Source: CAYMTN01 sp964393335
GTDB taxonomy: Bacteria; Chloroflexota; Anaerolineae; Aggregatilineales; Aggregatilineaceae
Direction of reading: 5' to 3'
Assembly (NCBI GenBank): GCA_964393335.1
Contig: CAYMTN010000144.1
Coordinates: forward strand, 1-14,086
DNA length: 14,086 nucleotides
The translations under genes were made by a program, and so were the position numbers. Positions 7,526 to 14,086 of the stretch are shown here, piece by piece. The notes under the pieces were generated by a model. It was not told the DNA's origin and made no database searches. It was given only the letters and a program-made list of their open reading frames with translations. Position 1 is the stretch's first letter, and each line of letters begins with the position of its first letter.

Positions 7526-8683
7526 TCATGCAGTCGTCTTTCCGGCGACTCGCTGCGTCAGCCGGAACGACTCGACCACGCGGTCAAGCTGGCGTTGGTA
7601 GTCGAAGCGCGCCAGCACGTCGCGCTGCCCCGCAGCGCCCATGACCCGCGCCCGCGCCGGGTCGTCCAGCAGATCGATCAGTGCGGCGCTGAGCGCTTGC
7701 GGCGTATGGGCGGTCAGCAGGCCAGATTCGCCGGGGCGCACGACCTCCTCCGCGCCCAGGTGACCGGTGGACACGACCGGCGTACCGGACGCCAGCGCTT
7801 CGATCAGCACCTTTGGCACGCCCTCGTAGCGCGAGCTGTGCGCGTAGATGGTCGCCATCTGGTAATAGGCGGGCAGATCGTCGTGATCGACCCGCCCGGC
7901 GAAGATCACCGATTCCGCCGACGCGCGCCGCACGAAATCCGGACGGGAGTCAAAGTTCCCGGCGATGACCAGCCGCGCCGCTGGCCGCTGCGCCCGGACC
8001 CGCGCATACGCCGCCAGCAGCAGATCGACGTTTTTGACCGCCGCCGGAAAGCCGACCCACAGCAGCACGGATGCATCCGGCAGCAGCCCCAACGCGTGAC
8101 GCAGCGCGGCGATCTGCGCCGGGGGCACGGGCCGGGCAAATAAATCGACGCGTGCCGGCGTGGCCAGCACGGCGATCCGTTCAGCGGGTACACCGCGCCG
8201 CACGTAGATCGCCTTTTCACGTTCGGATAACACGCGGTTGGTATCGGCACGTCTGATCACGCGTCCCGCGATGGCGTACAGCAGGCGGTTGCGCAGCGGG
8301 CGTTCCGCGATCCAGTCGGGATTCTCGAAAAAATGGCTGTGACTCTGCACGTCCAGCGGCAGGCGAAAGCGCCACTTGAGCAGCAGCCCCACCAGCCCGG
8401 TAACGAACGGGTCCTGCGTGGACACCACGTCCACCGGGCGCTGCCGGTGAATCCGCGCGGCGGCGCGATACGCCGCCCAGGGAAACAGCACCGGGCGCGT
8501 ATTGGTCGGGTAGACGGTCAAGTTATCCGCAAAACGCTGCACCGTGCGGCGCTGCGCGGCGGGGTTATACGTCACGATAGACAGCTCGCCGATGCGGTCC
8601 GCATACGCGATGTGGCGCTGCACGGTATTGCCGTGCTGATCCCCTAACATGCTGGGATCGAGGCTGATCATCAGGACGTGCAT
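7526..8683 (-). CDS. GT4-type glycosyltransferase
   Basis: 385 residues. The N-terminal domain begins MHVLMISLDPSMLGDQHGNT and includes VVSTQDPFVTGLVG (86-99) and the acceptor-side QSHSHFF (113-119). The donor domain carries LWVGFPAAVKN (208-218), where Phe212 occupies the place usually held by the phosphate-binding Arg while Lys217 is kept. The E-x7-E motif is complete: YEGVPKVLIE (Glu287, Glu295), followed by ALASGTPVVST and the GEEVV-type loop AEEVVRPGESGLL. The start at 8683 overlaps the end of the preceding gene by 13 nt and has GGAG at 8689-8692, 5 nt upstream, pointing to translational coupling. Probable retaining cytoplasmic transferase; donor not deducible. Confidence 0.86.
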   Translation of the reverse strand: MHVLMISLDPSMLGDQHGNTVQRHIAYADRIGELSIVTYNPAAQRRTVQRFADNLTVYPTNTRPVLFPWAAYRAAARIHRQRPVDVVSTQDPFVTGLVGLLLKWRFRLPLDVQSHSHFFENPDWIAERPLRNRLLYAIAGRVIRRADTNRVLSEREKAIYVRRGVPAERIAVLATPARVDLFARPVPPAQIAALRHALGLLPDASVLLWVGFPAAVKNVDLLLAAYARVRAQRPAARLVIAGNFDSRPDFVRRASAESVIFAGRVDHDDLPAYYQMATIYAHSSRYEGVPKVLIEALASGTPVVSTGHLGAEEVVRPGESGLLTAHTPQALSAALIDLLDDPARARVMGAAGQRDVLARFDYQRQLDRVVESFRLTQRVAGKTTA

Positions 8684-9804
8684 ACACGCTCCAGGAGTTC
8701 GACTGTGCGGGTGACCATCGTATCCCAGTCAAACCGGTCGAGGCCGGCGCGCGCGCCAGCCGCCAGCCGCGCGCATTGATCGCCCGCCAGCGCGGCGCGG
8801 ATCGTTTCGGCCAGCGCACCCGTGTCCGGATACGGCACGAGCAGGCCGTTTTCGCCGTGCCACACCACTTCGGGATTGCCGCCTTTGTCGCTGGCGATAA
8901 CCGGCGTCCCGGCCAGCAGCGATTCCAACAGCACGTGCGACAGCCCTTCGTACCCGGAATAGAGCGCGGTGTAATCCGCCGCACGAAAATACAGCGGCAT
9001 CCGGTCACGCGGGACGCGCCCCAAAAACCAGACGCGATCCGCCGCGCCTTCGGCGGCGGCCAGCGCGCGCAGCCGCGCCTCGTCCGGCCCGTCACCGGCC
9101 ACGAGCAGCCGCACATCCGGCAGAGCCGCCACCGCGCGAATCAGGTGATCGATGCCTTTCCAGGGCACCAGCCGCGCCACCGTCAGCAGCAGCGGCCCGG
9201 CGTCCAGATCGAGCGCGGCGCGGGCGTCCGCCTGGCTCAGATCGCTGGCGCGGGCATCAGGGGCCAGCGCGTTATAAATCACTTCCACCCGGTCAGGCGC
9301 AGCGCCCCACCCGATCACCATGTCACGCAGGTACGCGCTGGGCACGATCAGACGGTCCACGCGCTGCACCTCACGCGCCCGCGCCGCCTGAAGTAAACGA
9401 ACGCGCAGCGGATAACGATTCGTTTGGAACGCGTCGATGTCTTCGGTGGGCGGCAGCCAGCCCTTGTTGACGGCGCGCTCCCAGGCCAGGTCGCCGACGA
9501 CCTTGAGCACGCGCGGTTTGCGCGCCCCGCCGATCAGGGGCAGGCCCAGGCTGTTGACAAACACGAGATCGGCGCGGCGTAATTCGGGCCGCGCCGCGCG
9601 GGCGTAAGCCGACCAGCGCACTGGCAGCGACCGGCGCGGGATGCGTACCAGCGGATAGGGATACCCGCTGACGGGCGCGTCGCCAAACGTCAGCAGATGC
9701 ACGTCAAACCCGCGTGTTTGCAGCTCCGGCAGCAAACGGTAGAGGTATGTCGCCGGACCACCCGACTCCGGGTGGAAAATGCCGGTAGCCACAAAAAGAC
9801 GCAT
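8671..9804 (-). CDS. GT4-type glycosyltransferase, first of the six in the array
   Basis: 377 residues. The N-terminus has the clearest GT4 signature of the cluster: GIFHPESGGPATYLYRLLP (8-26), with the glycine-rich acceptor loop. The middle includes VLKVVGDLAWE (99-109) and IVPSAYLRDMV (153-163). The donor domain runs from VIYNALAPD (175-183) through VARLVPWKG (209-217; Arg211, Lys216) and VAGDGPDEARL (235-245). The complete E-x7-E motif is YEGLSHVLLE (Glu286, Glu294), followed by GTPVIASDKGGNPEVV. It lies 21 bp downstream of the dehydrogenase gene, so it could be the first transferase to use an acidic sugar made by that enzyme (inference from order only). Its upstream Shine-Dalgarno sequence is weak. 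Confidence 0.88.
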   Translation of the reverse strand: MRLFVATGIFHPESGGPATYLYRLLPELQTRGFDVHLLTFGDAPVSGYPYPLVRIPRRSLPVRWSAYARAARPELRRADLVFVNSLGLPLIGGARKPRVLKVVGDLAWERAVNKGWLPPTEDIDAFQTNRYPLRVRLLQAARAREVQRVDRLIVPSAYLRDMVIGWGAAPDRVEVIYNALAPDARASDLSQADARAALDLDAGPLLLTVARLVPWKGIDHLIRAVAALPDVRLLVAGDGPDEARLRALAAAEGAADRVWFLGRVPRDRMPLYFRAADYTALYSGYEGLSHVLLESLLAGTPVIASDKGGNPEVVWHGENGLLVPYPDTGALAETIRAALAGDQCARLAAGARAGLDRFDWDTMVTRTVELLERVCTS

Positions 9805-9825
9805 GGAGTCCCGCCCGCCGCACGC

Positions 9826-11145
9826 CTACAGGCGCACGACGCGCGCCTTACCTGCGGTGCCGACTTTGATCTTGTTGCGCGTATCGACGATCAGCCGGGC
9901 ATGTTCCATCAGAAAATCGACGTGGTAATCGGAATGATCGGTCACGATGACGACGCAATCCTGCGCGGCTAACCATTCGGCGGTCAGGTCCACGCTGTGC
10001 CCCACGCGATCACCGGAAAAACGCACAGATGGCACATACGGATCGTTGAAGGTGACGTGCGCGCCTTTTTCTTCCAACAACTCGTAAATATCCAGCGCCG
10101 GGGATTCGCGCACGTCGTCGATATCACGCTTGTACGCCATACCCAGCACGGCTACTTTCGAGCCGTTGAGCGCCTTACGTTCGTCGTTCAGCGCGTTCAT
10201 GACCATCTTCACGACGTGGTACGGCATCGACGTGTTGATCTCACTCGCCAGCTCGATAAAGCGGGCGGTGTAGTTCAGCGCGCGCAGCTTCCAGCTTAAA
10301 TACAGCGGGTCAATCGGGATGCAGTGGCCGCCCAGGCCCGGCCCCGGATAAAACGGCATGAATCCGAACGGCTTGCTGCTGGCCGCGTCGATCACTTCCC
10401 ACACGTCCACGCCCAGGCGCTCGCACATCAGCGCCATTTCGTTGACCATGCCGATATTCACCGCGCGGAACGTGTTTTCCAGCAATTTGACCATTTCGGC
10501 AGCGGTCGGCGATGACACCTGGATCACCCGGCTGACTGCCGGTTCGTACAACTTGGTGACGGCTTCGACGCAGGCCGGCGTCATACCGCCCACCACTTTG
10601 GGCGTATTATGCACGCCGTAGGTGGGATTGCCGGGATCGACGCGTTCCGGCGAAAACGCGACAAAGACGTTTTCACCGACCACCAGGCCGTTCGAAACCA
10701 GGCGCGGCGCGATCACTTCTTCGGTCGTGCCGGGATACGTCGTACTTTCCAGCACCACCAGCATCCCTGCATGGCAGACTTTGGCGACGGCGTCGGCGGC
10801 GTTGATGACATAACTCATGTCCGGGTCTTTGGTTTTGCGCAGCGGCGTGGGCACACAAATGCTGATCACGTCCGCATCTTTGAGCTCATCATACGCCGTC
10901 GTCGCCCGCATGTGGCCGGTTTCGACCAGCGGCGCTAACGTCTCGGTTGGCACGTCGGGGATGTAACTCACCCCGGCGTTTAATTTCTCGATCTTGTCAG
11001 GCAGCACGTCCAGCCCCACCACGTGATAACCTGCCCGTGCAAACTCGACCGCCAGCGGCAGCCCGACATAACCCATACCGATCACGCCGATCTTGGCCGT
11101 GCGGTTGGTTAAACGATCCAGCAGTTGTTGCTTATAATCAGTCAT
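9826..11145 (-). CDS. wbpA: UDP-N-acetyl-D-glucosamine 6-dehydrogenase (WbpA-type nucleotide sugar dehydrogenase)
   Basis: 439 residues, close to the family length. It oxidises C6 of a UDP-HexNAc to the carboxylate with 2 NAD+, giving UDP-GlcNAcA, an acidic sugar donor, in the cytosol. The NAD-binding Rossmann motif is GVIGMGYVGLPLA (20-32). The middle domain has LESTTYPGTTEE (132-143) and EMVKLLENTFRAVNI (217-231; Lys220, Asn224). The catalytic cysteine lies in GPGLGGHCIPIDP (268-280; Cys275). The IPIDP-x-YL-x-WK form is that of WbpA-like rather than WecC-like enzymes, but UDP-ManNAc or UDP-Glc as substrate cannot be excluded. The start at 11145 (MTDYKQQ) has GGTGG close upstream. A TTG-initiated extension to 11205 would begin inside the -10 box and is rejected. 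It is the first gene of the cluster. Confidence 0.92.
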   Translation of the reverse strand: MTDYKQQLLDRLTNRTAKIGVIGMGYVGLPLAVEFARAGYHVVGLDVLPDKIEKLNAGVSYIPDVPTETLAPLVETGHMRATTAYDELKDADVISICVPTPLRKTKDPDMSYVINAADAVAKVCHAGMLVVLESTTYPGTTEEVIAPRLVSNGLVVGENVFVAFSPERVDPGNPTYGVHNTPKVVGGMTPACVEAVTKLYEPAVSRVIQVSSPTAAEMVKLLENTFRAVNIGMVNEMALMCERLGVDVWEVIDAASSKPFGFMPFYPGPGLGGHCIPIDPLYLSWKLRALNYTARFIELASEINTSMPYHVVKMVMNALNDERKALNGSKVAVLGMAYKRDIDDVRESPALDIYELLEEKGAHVTFNDPYVPSVRFSGDRVGHSVDLTAEWLAAQDCVVIVTDHSDYHVDFLMEHARLIVDTRNKIKVGTAGKARVVRL

Positions 11146-11204
11146 GGCTCCACCCAGTTGATGCTGACTCAGGAATAGGGGACTTCCCCCCATGAACGGC
11201 AGCA

Positions 11205-11233
11205 ATTATAGCCCGCGCCGGGCACCACGCCAA
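11205..11233 (-). promoter_or_regulatory. Main promoter of the polysaccharide cluster
   Basis: Minus-strand -10 box TATAAT (11205-11210) is a perfect sigma-70-type match. Exactly 17 bp upstream is TTGGCG (11228-11233), 4/6 to TTGACA. Transcription would begin near 11198, leaving about 50 nt of leader before the dehydrogenase ATG at 11145. No other promoter of this quality is seen within the first six genes. Confidence 0.65.
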
Positions 11234-11273
11234 TGACGGTTGGCCGACGGTGGACTGACAATCGTCACCCATT

Positions 11274-11289
11274 TGTGAAATAAATCACT
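11274..11289. promoter_or_regulatory. CRP/FNR-family-like operator dyad
   Basis: TGTGA-AATAAA-TCACT fits the CRP consensus TGTGA-N6-TCACA at nine of its ten fixed positions. It lies between the two divergent genes. Its centre is about 64 bp upstream of the start expected from the TATACT box of the rightward gene, near class I activator spacing, and about 83 bp upstream of the expected start of the leftward cluster. The AT-rich core could instead be part of a promoter with CTGACA at 11255-11260, so the call is tentative. Confidence 0.4.
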
Positions 11290-11333
11290 AAATGGCGTTC
11301 CGGTTCACGCTCGCGCAAACCCGCCCCGCGCGC

Positions 11334-11339
11334 TATACT
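11334..11339 (+). promoter_or_regulatory. Possible -10 box for the ychF-type gene
   Basis: TATACT (5/6 to TATAAT) lies 45 nt before the chosen ATG. No recognisable -35 box stands 16-18 bp upstream (TCGCGC occupies the 17-bp position). That would suit an activator-dependent promoter using the CRP-like dyad at 11274-11289, but a chance match in a 179-bp gap is also possible. Confidence 0.35.
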
Positions 11340-11384
11340 GGGCCGCGTCGATACAGTACGTTTTCAGGGGACTCAAGAACGCTT

Positions 11385-12467
11385 ATGCGACTAGGAATTA
11401 TCGGTCTGCCGAACAGCGGCAAGACGACGATTTTTAACGCGCTGACCGGCAGCAACTACCCAACCGAGCCGTTTTCGTCCGGCCAACTTGAAGTACACAC
11501 GGCGGTCGTCAACGTGCCCGACGACCGCGTTGACCGGCTGAGCGCCATCTACCAGCCCAAAAAGACGACGTATGCCACCGTGACGTATACCGACATCGGC
11601 GGGTTGGATGAAGGTATCGGCCAGGGCGGTCTCAGCGGGCCGATGCGCAACGAGTTGCAGCAGGTCGATGGTTTTCTGCACGTGATCCGCGCCTTCGAGG
11701 ATGAAACCGTGCCGCACCCGCACGTAAGCATCGATCCGATCCGCGACCTGGCGATCATCGACGGCGAATTTTTGCTGCTGGACCTGATCGCAGTCGAAAA
11801 CCGGATGGCGCGGCTGGACGAAGAACGCAAAAAGGGCAAAGTCGAAAACAAGCAGCAGAACGCGCTTGAAACGGCCCTGCTCGAACGGCTGCACGCCCAG
11901 TTGGAAAACGAACAGCCGCTGCGTGACCTCGACCTGACGCCCGACGAACTGAAGATGCTGCGCGGGTACGGCTTTTTGACGCTCAAGCCGGTGCTGGTCA
12001 TCTTCAACACGGGCGACGATGGCCGCGACCCGGCTGCCGGACTGGAGTACGATCACGCCCACACGCTGATCGTCACGCTGCAAGGCCAGCTCGAAGCCGA
12101 GATCGCCCAGCTTGACGACCTCGACGACGTGGCGATGTTCTTGGAGGAGTACCACATCACCAGGCCGAGCCGCGAGCGCGTGCTGCAACTGTCGTATGAC
12201 CTGCTCGGCATCCAGTCGTTTTTCACGTATGGGGACGACGAGGTCCGCGCGTGGCCGCTGCGCAAAGGCGGCAGCGCCGTTGACGCCGCCGGGACGATTC
12301 ACACCGATCTGGCACGCGGCTTTATCCGCGCCGAAGTCGTCGCCTATGACGATTTCATCGAGGCGGGCAGCATGGCCGAGGTCAAAGCGCGCGGTAAAGC
12401 TCGCCTGGAAGGTAAGGATTACGGCGTGCAGGACGGCGACATGATCGTCGTGCGCTTTAACATTTGA
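11385..12467 (+). CDS. ychF: YchF/OLA1-type P-loop ATPase (Obg-related) with C-terminal TGS-like domain
   Basis: 360 residues, matching the family length (about 363). YchF proteins are ribosome-associated ATPases linked to stress and translation control. The G1 P-loop is GLPNSGKTT (7-15) and G3 is DIGGL (70-74). His111, in DETVPHPH, aligns with the loop histidine implicated in hydrolysis in E. coli YchF. A helical hairpin spans about 130-195. The C-terminal TGS-like/DUF933 domain is highly typical: FFTYGDDEVRAWPLRKG (279-295), GTIHTDLARGFIRAEV (303-318), LEGKDYGVQDGD (341-352). The G4-like segment reads FNTGDDG (207-213), so NxxD replaces the usual NxxE of this ATP-preferring family. The start at 11385 is chosen because MRLGIIGLPN is the conserved N-terminus; AGGGGA lies 13 nt upstream. 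The frame is open back to 11292, but that part is unlike the family. It could be a second, divergent paralogue rather than the housekeeping copy. Confidence 0.9.
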   Translation: MRLGIIGLPNSGKTTIFNALTGSNYPTEPFSSGQLEVHTAVVNVPDDRVDRLSAIYQPKKTTYATVTYTDIGGLDEGIGQGGLSGPMRNELQQVDGFLHVIRAFEDETVPHPHVSIDPIRDLAIIDGEFLLLDLIAVENRMARLDEERKKGKVENKQQNALETALLERLHAQLENEQPLRDLDLTPDELKMLRGYGFLTLKPVLVIFNTGDDGRDPAAGLEYDHAHTLIVTLQGQLEAEIAQLDDLDDVAMFLEEYHITRPSRERVLQLSYDLLGIQSFFTYGDDEVRAWPLRKGGSAVDAAGTIHTDLARGFIRAEVVAYDDFIEAGSMAEVKARGKARLEGKDYGVQDGDMIVVRFNI

Positions 12468-12494
12468 CGCTGTCCGTCGAGCGCAAACAGTAAT

Positions 12495-12536
12495 CCGTGA
12501 TTCGTCATCCGTTCCGCCCAACGCGACGGATCACGG
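12495..12536. repeat. Inverted repeat after the ychF-type gene
   Basis: CCGTGATTCGT (12495-12505) pairs with ACGGATCACGG (12526-12536), giving an 11-bp stem with one G-T wobble and a 20-nt loop, 27 bp after the ychF stop. No T-run follows on the plus strand, so a classical intrinsic terminator is not supported; it could be a weak terminator, an mRNA-stabilising hairpin or an operator. The rest of the 227-bp gap (12468-12694) shows no clear promoter or small gene. Confidence 0.45.
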
Positions 12537-12694
12537 CTAACAACCTATCCGTAGATTATGCCGGGTGCGGCAAGCAGCGCCCCTACGAGAGCAATTTTCC
12601 GGATAGACACTCATTCATCGCCGGACAAAAACGGCCATTCCTGCGAAAACCATCACAGCATGTTCACCTCACCACCGGATACCAACCAGCACCT

Positions 12695-13465
12695 ATGATC
12701 GAAGCCACCGGACTCGCCAAACGATTCAAAAAATTCGAAGCCGTCAAAAACGTCTCGTTTCGTGCCGAGGCGGGCGAGGTATTCGGCCTGTTGGGGCCGA
12801 ATGGGGCCGGTAAAACGACCACGCTGCGCATGTTAGCCACCGTGATCTCGCCCAGCGCGGGCACGGCCACCGTCAGCGGCTACGACATCCGCACCCAAAA
12901 AAACGCCGTGCGCTCGCACCTGGGCATCTTGGTCGAGAGCGCGGGCCTGTATGCCCACGCCACCACGCGCGAACACCTGCGCTTCACCGGCAACCTGCAC
13001 GGCCTCAACGGGGCGGAGCTGGAACAGCGCATCGAGGCGTTGATTCACGCGCTGGATATGCACGATTTCGCCGACCGGCGCGCCCAGGGGTTTTCGCGCG
13101 GCATGATCCGCAAGGTCGTGATGGGCATGGCGCTGGTGCATAACCCGCCCAACGTGATCCTCGACGAGCCAACACAGGGTCTTGACGTGGTCAGCACGCG
13201 CGCCGTGCGCGACATCATTCGCCGCTTTCGGGACGAAGGGCGCTGCGTCGTGCTCAGCACACACCACATGGACGAAGTCGAGCGCCTGTGCGACCGCGTG
13301 GCCATCGTCCACCGGGGCGAAATTTTGGAACAGGGCACGCCCGCCGGGCTGGTCGCGAAGTACCACGCCGACAGCCTGGAAATGGCGTTTGTCGAGGTGG
13401 TCGGGGCCAAAGCACTGCTCGACGAAGCCGAACGCGAAGCCAGCGAAGCGGGGAAGCGCTCATGA
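12695..13465 (+). CDS. ABC transporter ATP-binding protein, NatA-like
   Basis: 256 residues. This is the nucleotide-binding subunit that powers an ABC-2-type exporter. Motifs in order: Walker A GPNGAGKTT (34-42); Q-loop region LGILVESAGLYAHATTREHL (76-95), where Glu81 or Ser82 occurs in place of the usual Gln, as in NatA-like proteins; signature GFSRGM (132-137) for LSGGQ; Walker B NVILDEP (153-159); D-loop GLDV; and switch His190 in STHHMDEVERLCDRV. The tail after 220 is a short acidic helix. The substrate is unknown; NatA/NatB export Na+, but related pairs export drugs or lipids. The start at 12695 (MIEATGLAKRF) matches the family N-terminus although no clear ribosome-binding site precedes it. 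The frame stays open upstream to a GTG at 12497, giving a 66-residue extension unlike ABC proteins. Its stop overlaps the permease start. Confidence 0.9.
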   Translation: MIEATGLAKRFKKFEAVKNVSFRAEAGEVFGLLGPNGAGKTTTLRMLATVISPSAGTATVSGYDIRTQKNAVRSHLGILVESAGLYAHATTREHLRFTGNLHGLNGAELEQRIEALIHALDMHDFADRRAQGFSRGMIRKVVMGMALVHNPPNVILDEPTQGLDVVSTRAVRDIIRRFRDEGRCVVLSTHHMDEVERLCDRVAIVHRGEILEQGTPAGLVAKYHADSLEMAFVEVVGAKALLDEAEREASEAGKRS

Positions 13466-14086
13466 GACTGCGCAGCGTGTTGGGCATCGTGTTTCGTAAG
13501 GAACTGCGCGAGCTGCTGCGCGACCGGCGCTCGTTGTTCTGGCTTTTCGCCCCGCCGATCATCCTGCCGGGGCTGGCGGTGTGCGCCGGGCTGTTCATCG
13601 GCACGCAGGCGATCCGCATCGTCAACGATGGATTCCCGGTCGCTATCCAGAACGGCGAACGTGCCCCCGGCCTGATCGAACAGTTCGAAGCAGACGACGC
13701 GACGTATCTGGTCGATCCGCCGGACCCCGCCGCCGATCCGTATGGTGAAGCGCTGGTGCTGGTCGTCGTGCCGGATGATTTTCAGCAGCAGCTTGAGCGC
13801 GACGATACCGCGACGCTGCAACTGCTCACGCGCGATAACTCGCTGATCACATACCTGGCGAAAGGCGCTGTCCGCAGCGTGATCGGCAGTTACCGTGAGC
13901 GCGTGCTGGATCAACGGCTCGCGGATAGCGGGCTGACGCGCGACTGGCTCAACCCGATCCAGATCAGCGAAGGCAAACGGGCCGCGTCTTCGTCCGCTGA
14001 CGTCGTCGGCAGCAACGACGACGGCGATGGCCCCGGCATCCTGGCGACGATCTTCCTGCCGCTGGCGGTCACGTCCTGGCTGATCG
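13462..14086 (+). CDS. ABC-2-type permease, NatB-like, C-terminus cut by window edge
   Basis: 208 residues are visible and the frame is open at the right edge. The N-terminus (GIVFRKELRELLRDRRSLFW, 8-27) is the amphipathic elbow with the K-E-x-x-E-x-x-R-D-R-R pattern of NatB/ABC-2 permeases. The first membrane segment follows at about 24-48 (LAPPIILPGLAV region). Residues 50-185 form a large extracytoplasmic domain, including LVLVVVPDDFQQQLERDD (98-115), typical of the long first loop in this family. A second membrane segment begins near 190 (GPGILATIFLPLAVTSW). A polar, Ser/Asp-rich linker (175-190) precedes it. The ATG overlaps the ATPase stop (ATGA) and has GGGGAAG 5 nt upstream, so the two subunits are translationally coupled. 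Substrate unknown. Confidence 0.88.
   Translation, partial: MRLRSVLGIVFRKELRELLRDRRSLFWLFAPPIILPGLAVCAGLFIGTQAIRIVNDGFPVAIQNGERAPGLIEQFEADDATYLVDPPDPAADPYGEALVLVVVPDDFQQQLERDDTATLQLLTRDNSLITYLAKGAVRSVIGSYRERVLDQRLADSGLTRDWLNPIQISEGKRAASSSADVVGSNDDGDGPGILATIFLPLAVTSWLI

Noticed and set aside
11146..11205. TTG-initiated 20-residue extension of the dehydrogenase
   Set aside because: The TTG lies inside the TATAAT box, and the family N-terminus begins at MTDYKQQ (11145).
11292..11384. 31-residue N-terminal extension of the YchF-type protein
   Set aside because: YchF proteins begin within a few residues of the P-loop strand. The extension is Arg-rich, unlike the family, and covers the likely promoter.
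11391..12521. Minus-strand frame of 376 codons opposite the YchF-type gene
   Set aside because: The plus-strand protein matches YchF throughout; the antisense translation matches nothing I recognise.
13045..13914. Minus-strand frame of 289 codons opposite the ABC exporter
   Set aside because: It spans the overlapping ATPase and permease genes, both with clear motifs, and carries no signal of its own.
1..14086. Defence system, prophage, transposon or CRISPR array
   Set aside because: No transposase, integrase, nuclease, reverse transcriptase or regularly spaced repeat was seen; the only direct repeat is the 21-bp duplication inside the acyltransferase gene.

Overview
The window is GC-rich, gene-dense bacterial DNA with 13 protein-coding genes. 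It looks like an environmental Chloroflexota bacterium, possibly Anaerolineae. That assignment is an impression from gene style (a cell-surface polysaccharide locus beside a YchF-type ATPase and a NatA/NatB-like exporter) and was not tested. No RNA gene, mobile element, CRISPR array or integration scar was found.

Minus strand, 11145 down to 1: one ten-gene polysaccharide-synthesis cluster, read from right to left. It opens with a WbpA-type UDP-GlcNAc 6-dehydrogenase behind a well-formed promoter (perfect TATAAT). Six consecutive GT-B/GT4-type glycosyltransferases follow. Then come a membrane-anchored SGNH/GDSL hydrolase-like protein, a CgeB-like glycosyltransferase and a left-handed beta-helix acyltransferase that runs off the left edge. 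Most junctions are ATGA overlaps or gaps under 30 bp. The one larger gap, 4053-4119, holds a convincing second promoter, so the last four genes may also be transcribed separately. Together the genes could make a uronic-acid-containing (acidic) glycan of at least six or seven sugars and modify it with acyl groups. No flippase, polymerase, initiating sugar-phosphate transferase or ABC exporter for the glycan is visible; these would lie to the left or elsewhere.

11146-11384: a divergent intergenic region holding the cluster promoter, a CRP-like TGTGA-N6-TCAC dyad and a possible promoter for the rightward genes.

Plus strand, 11385 to the right edge: a YchF/OLA1-type P-loop ATPase with an unusual nucleotide-specificity motif. 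After a 227-bp gap comes an ABC exporter pair, with a NatA-like ATPase overlapping a NatB-like permease that is cut by the right edge. Nothing in the sequence links these genes functionally to the polysaccharide cluster.

The window contains no obviously new type of system. The items most worth a second look are the uncharacterised glycan locus, its possible O-acyl modification pair, the shared intergenic control region and the YchF variant.
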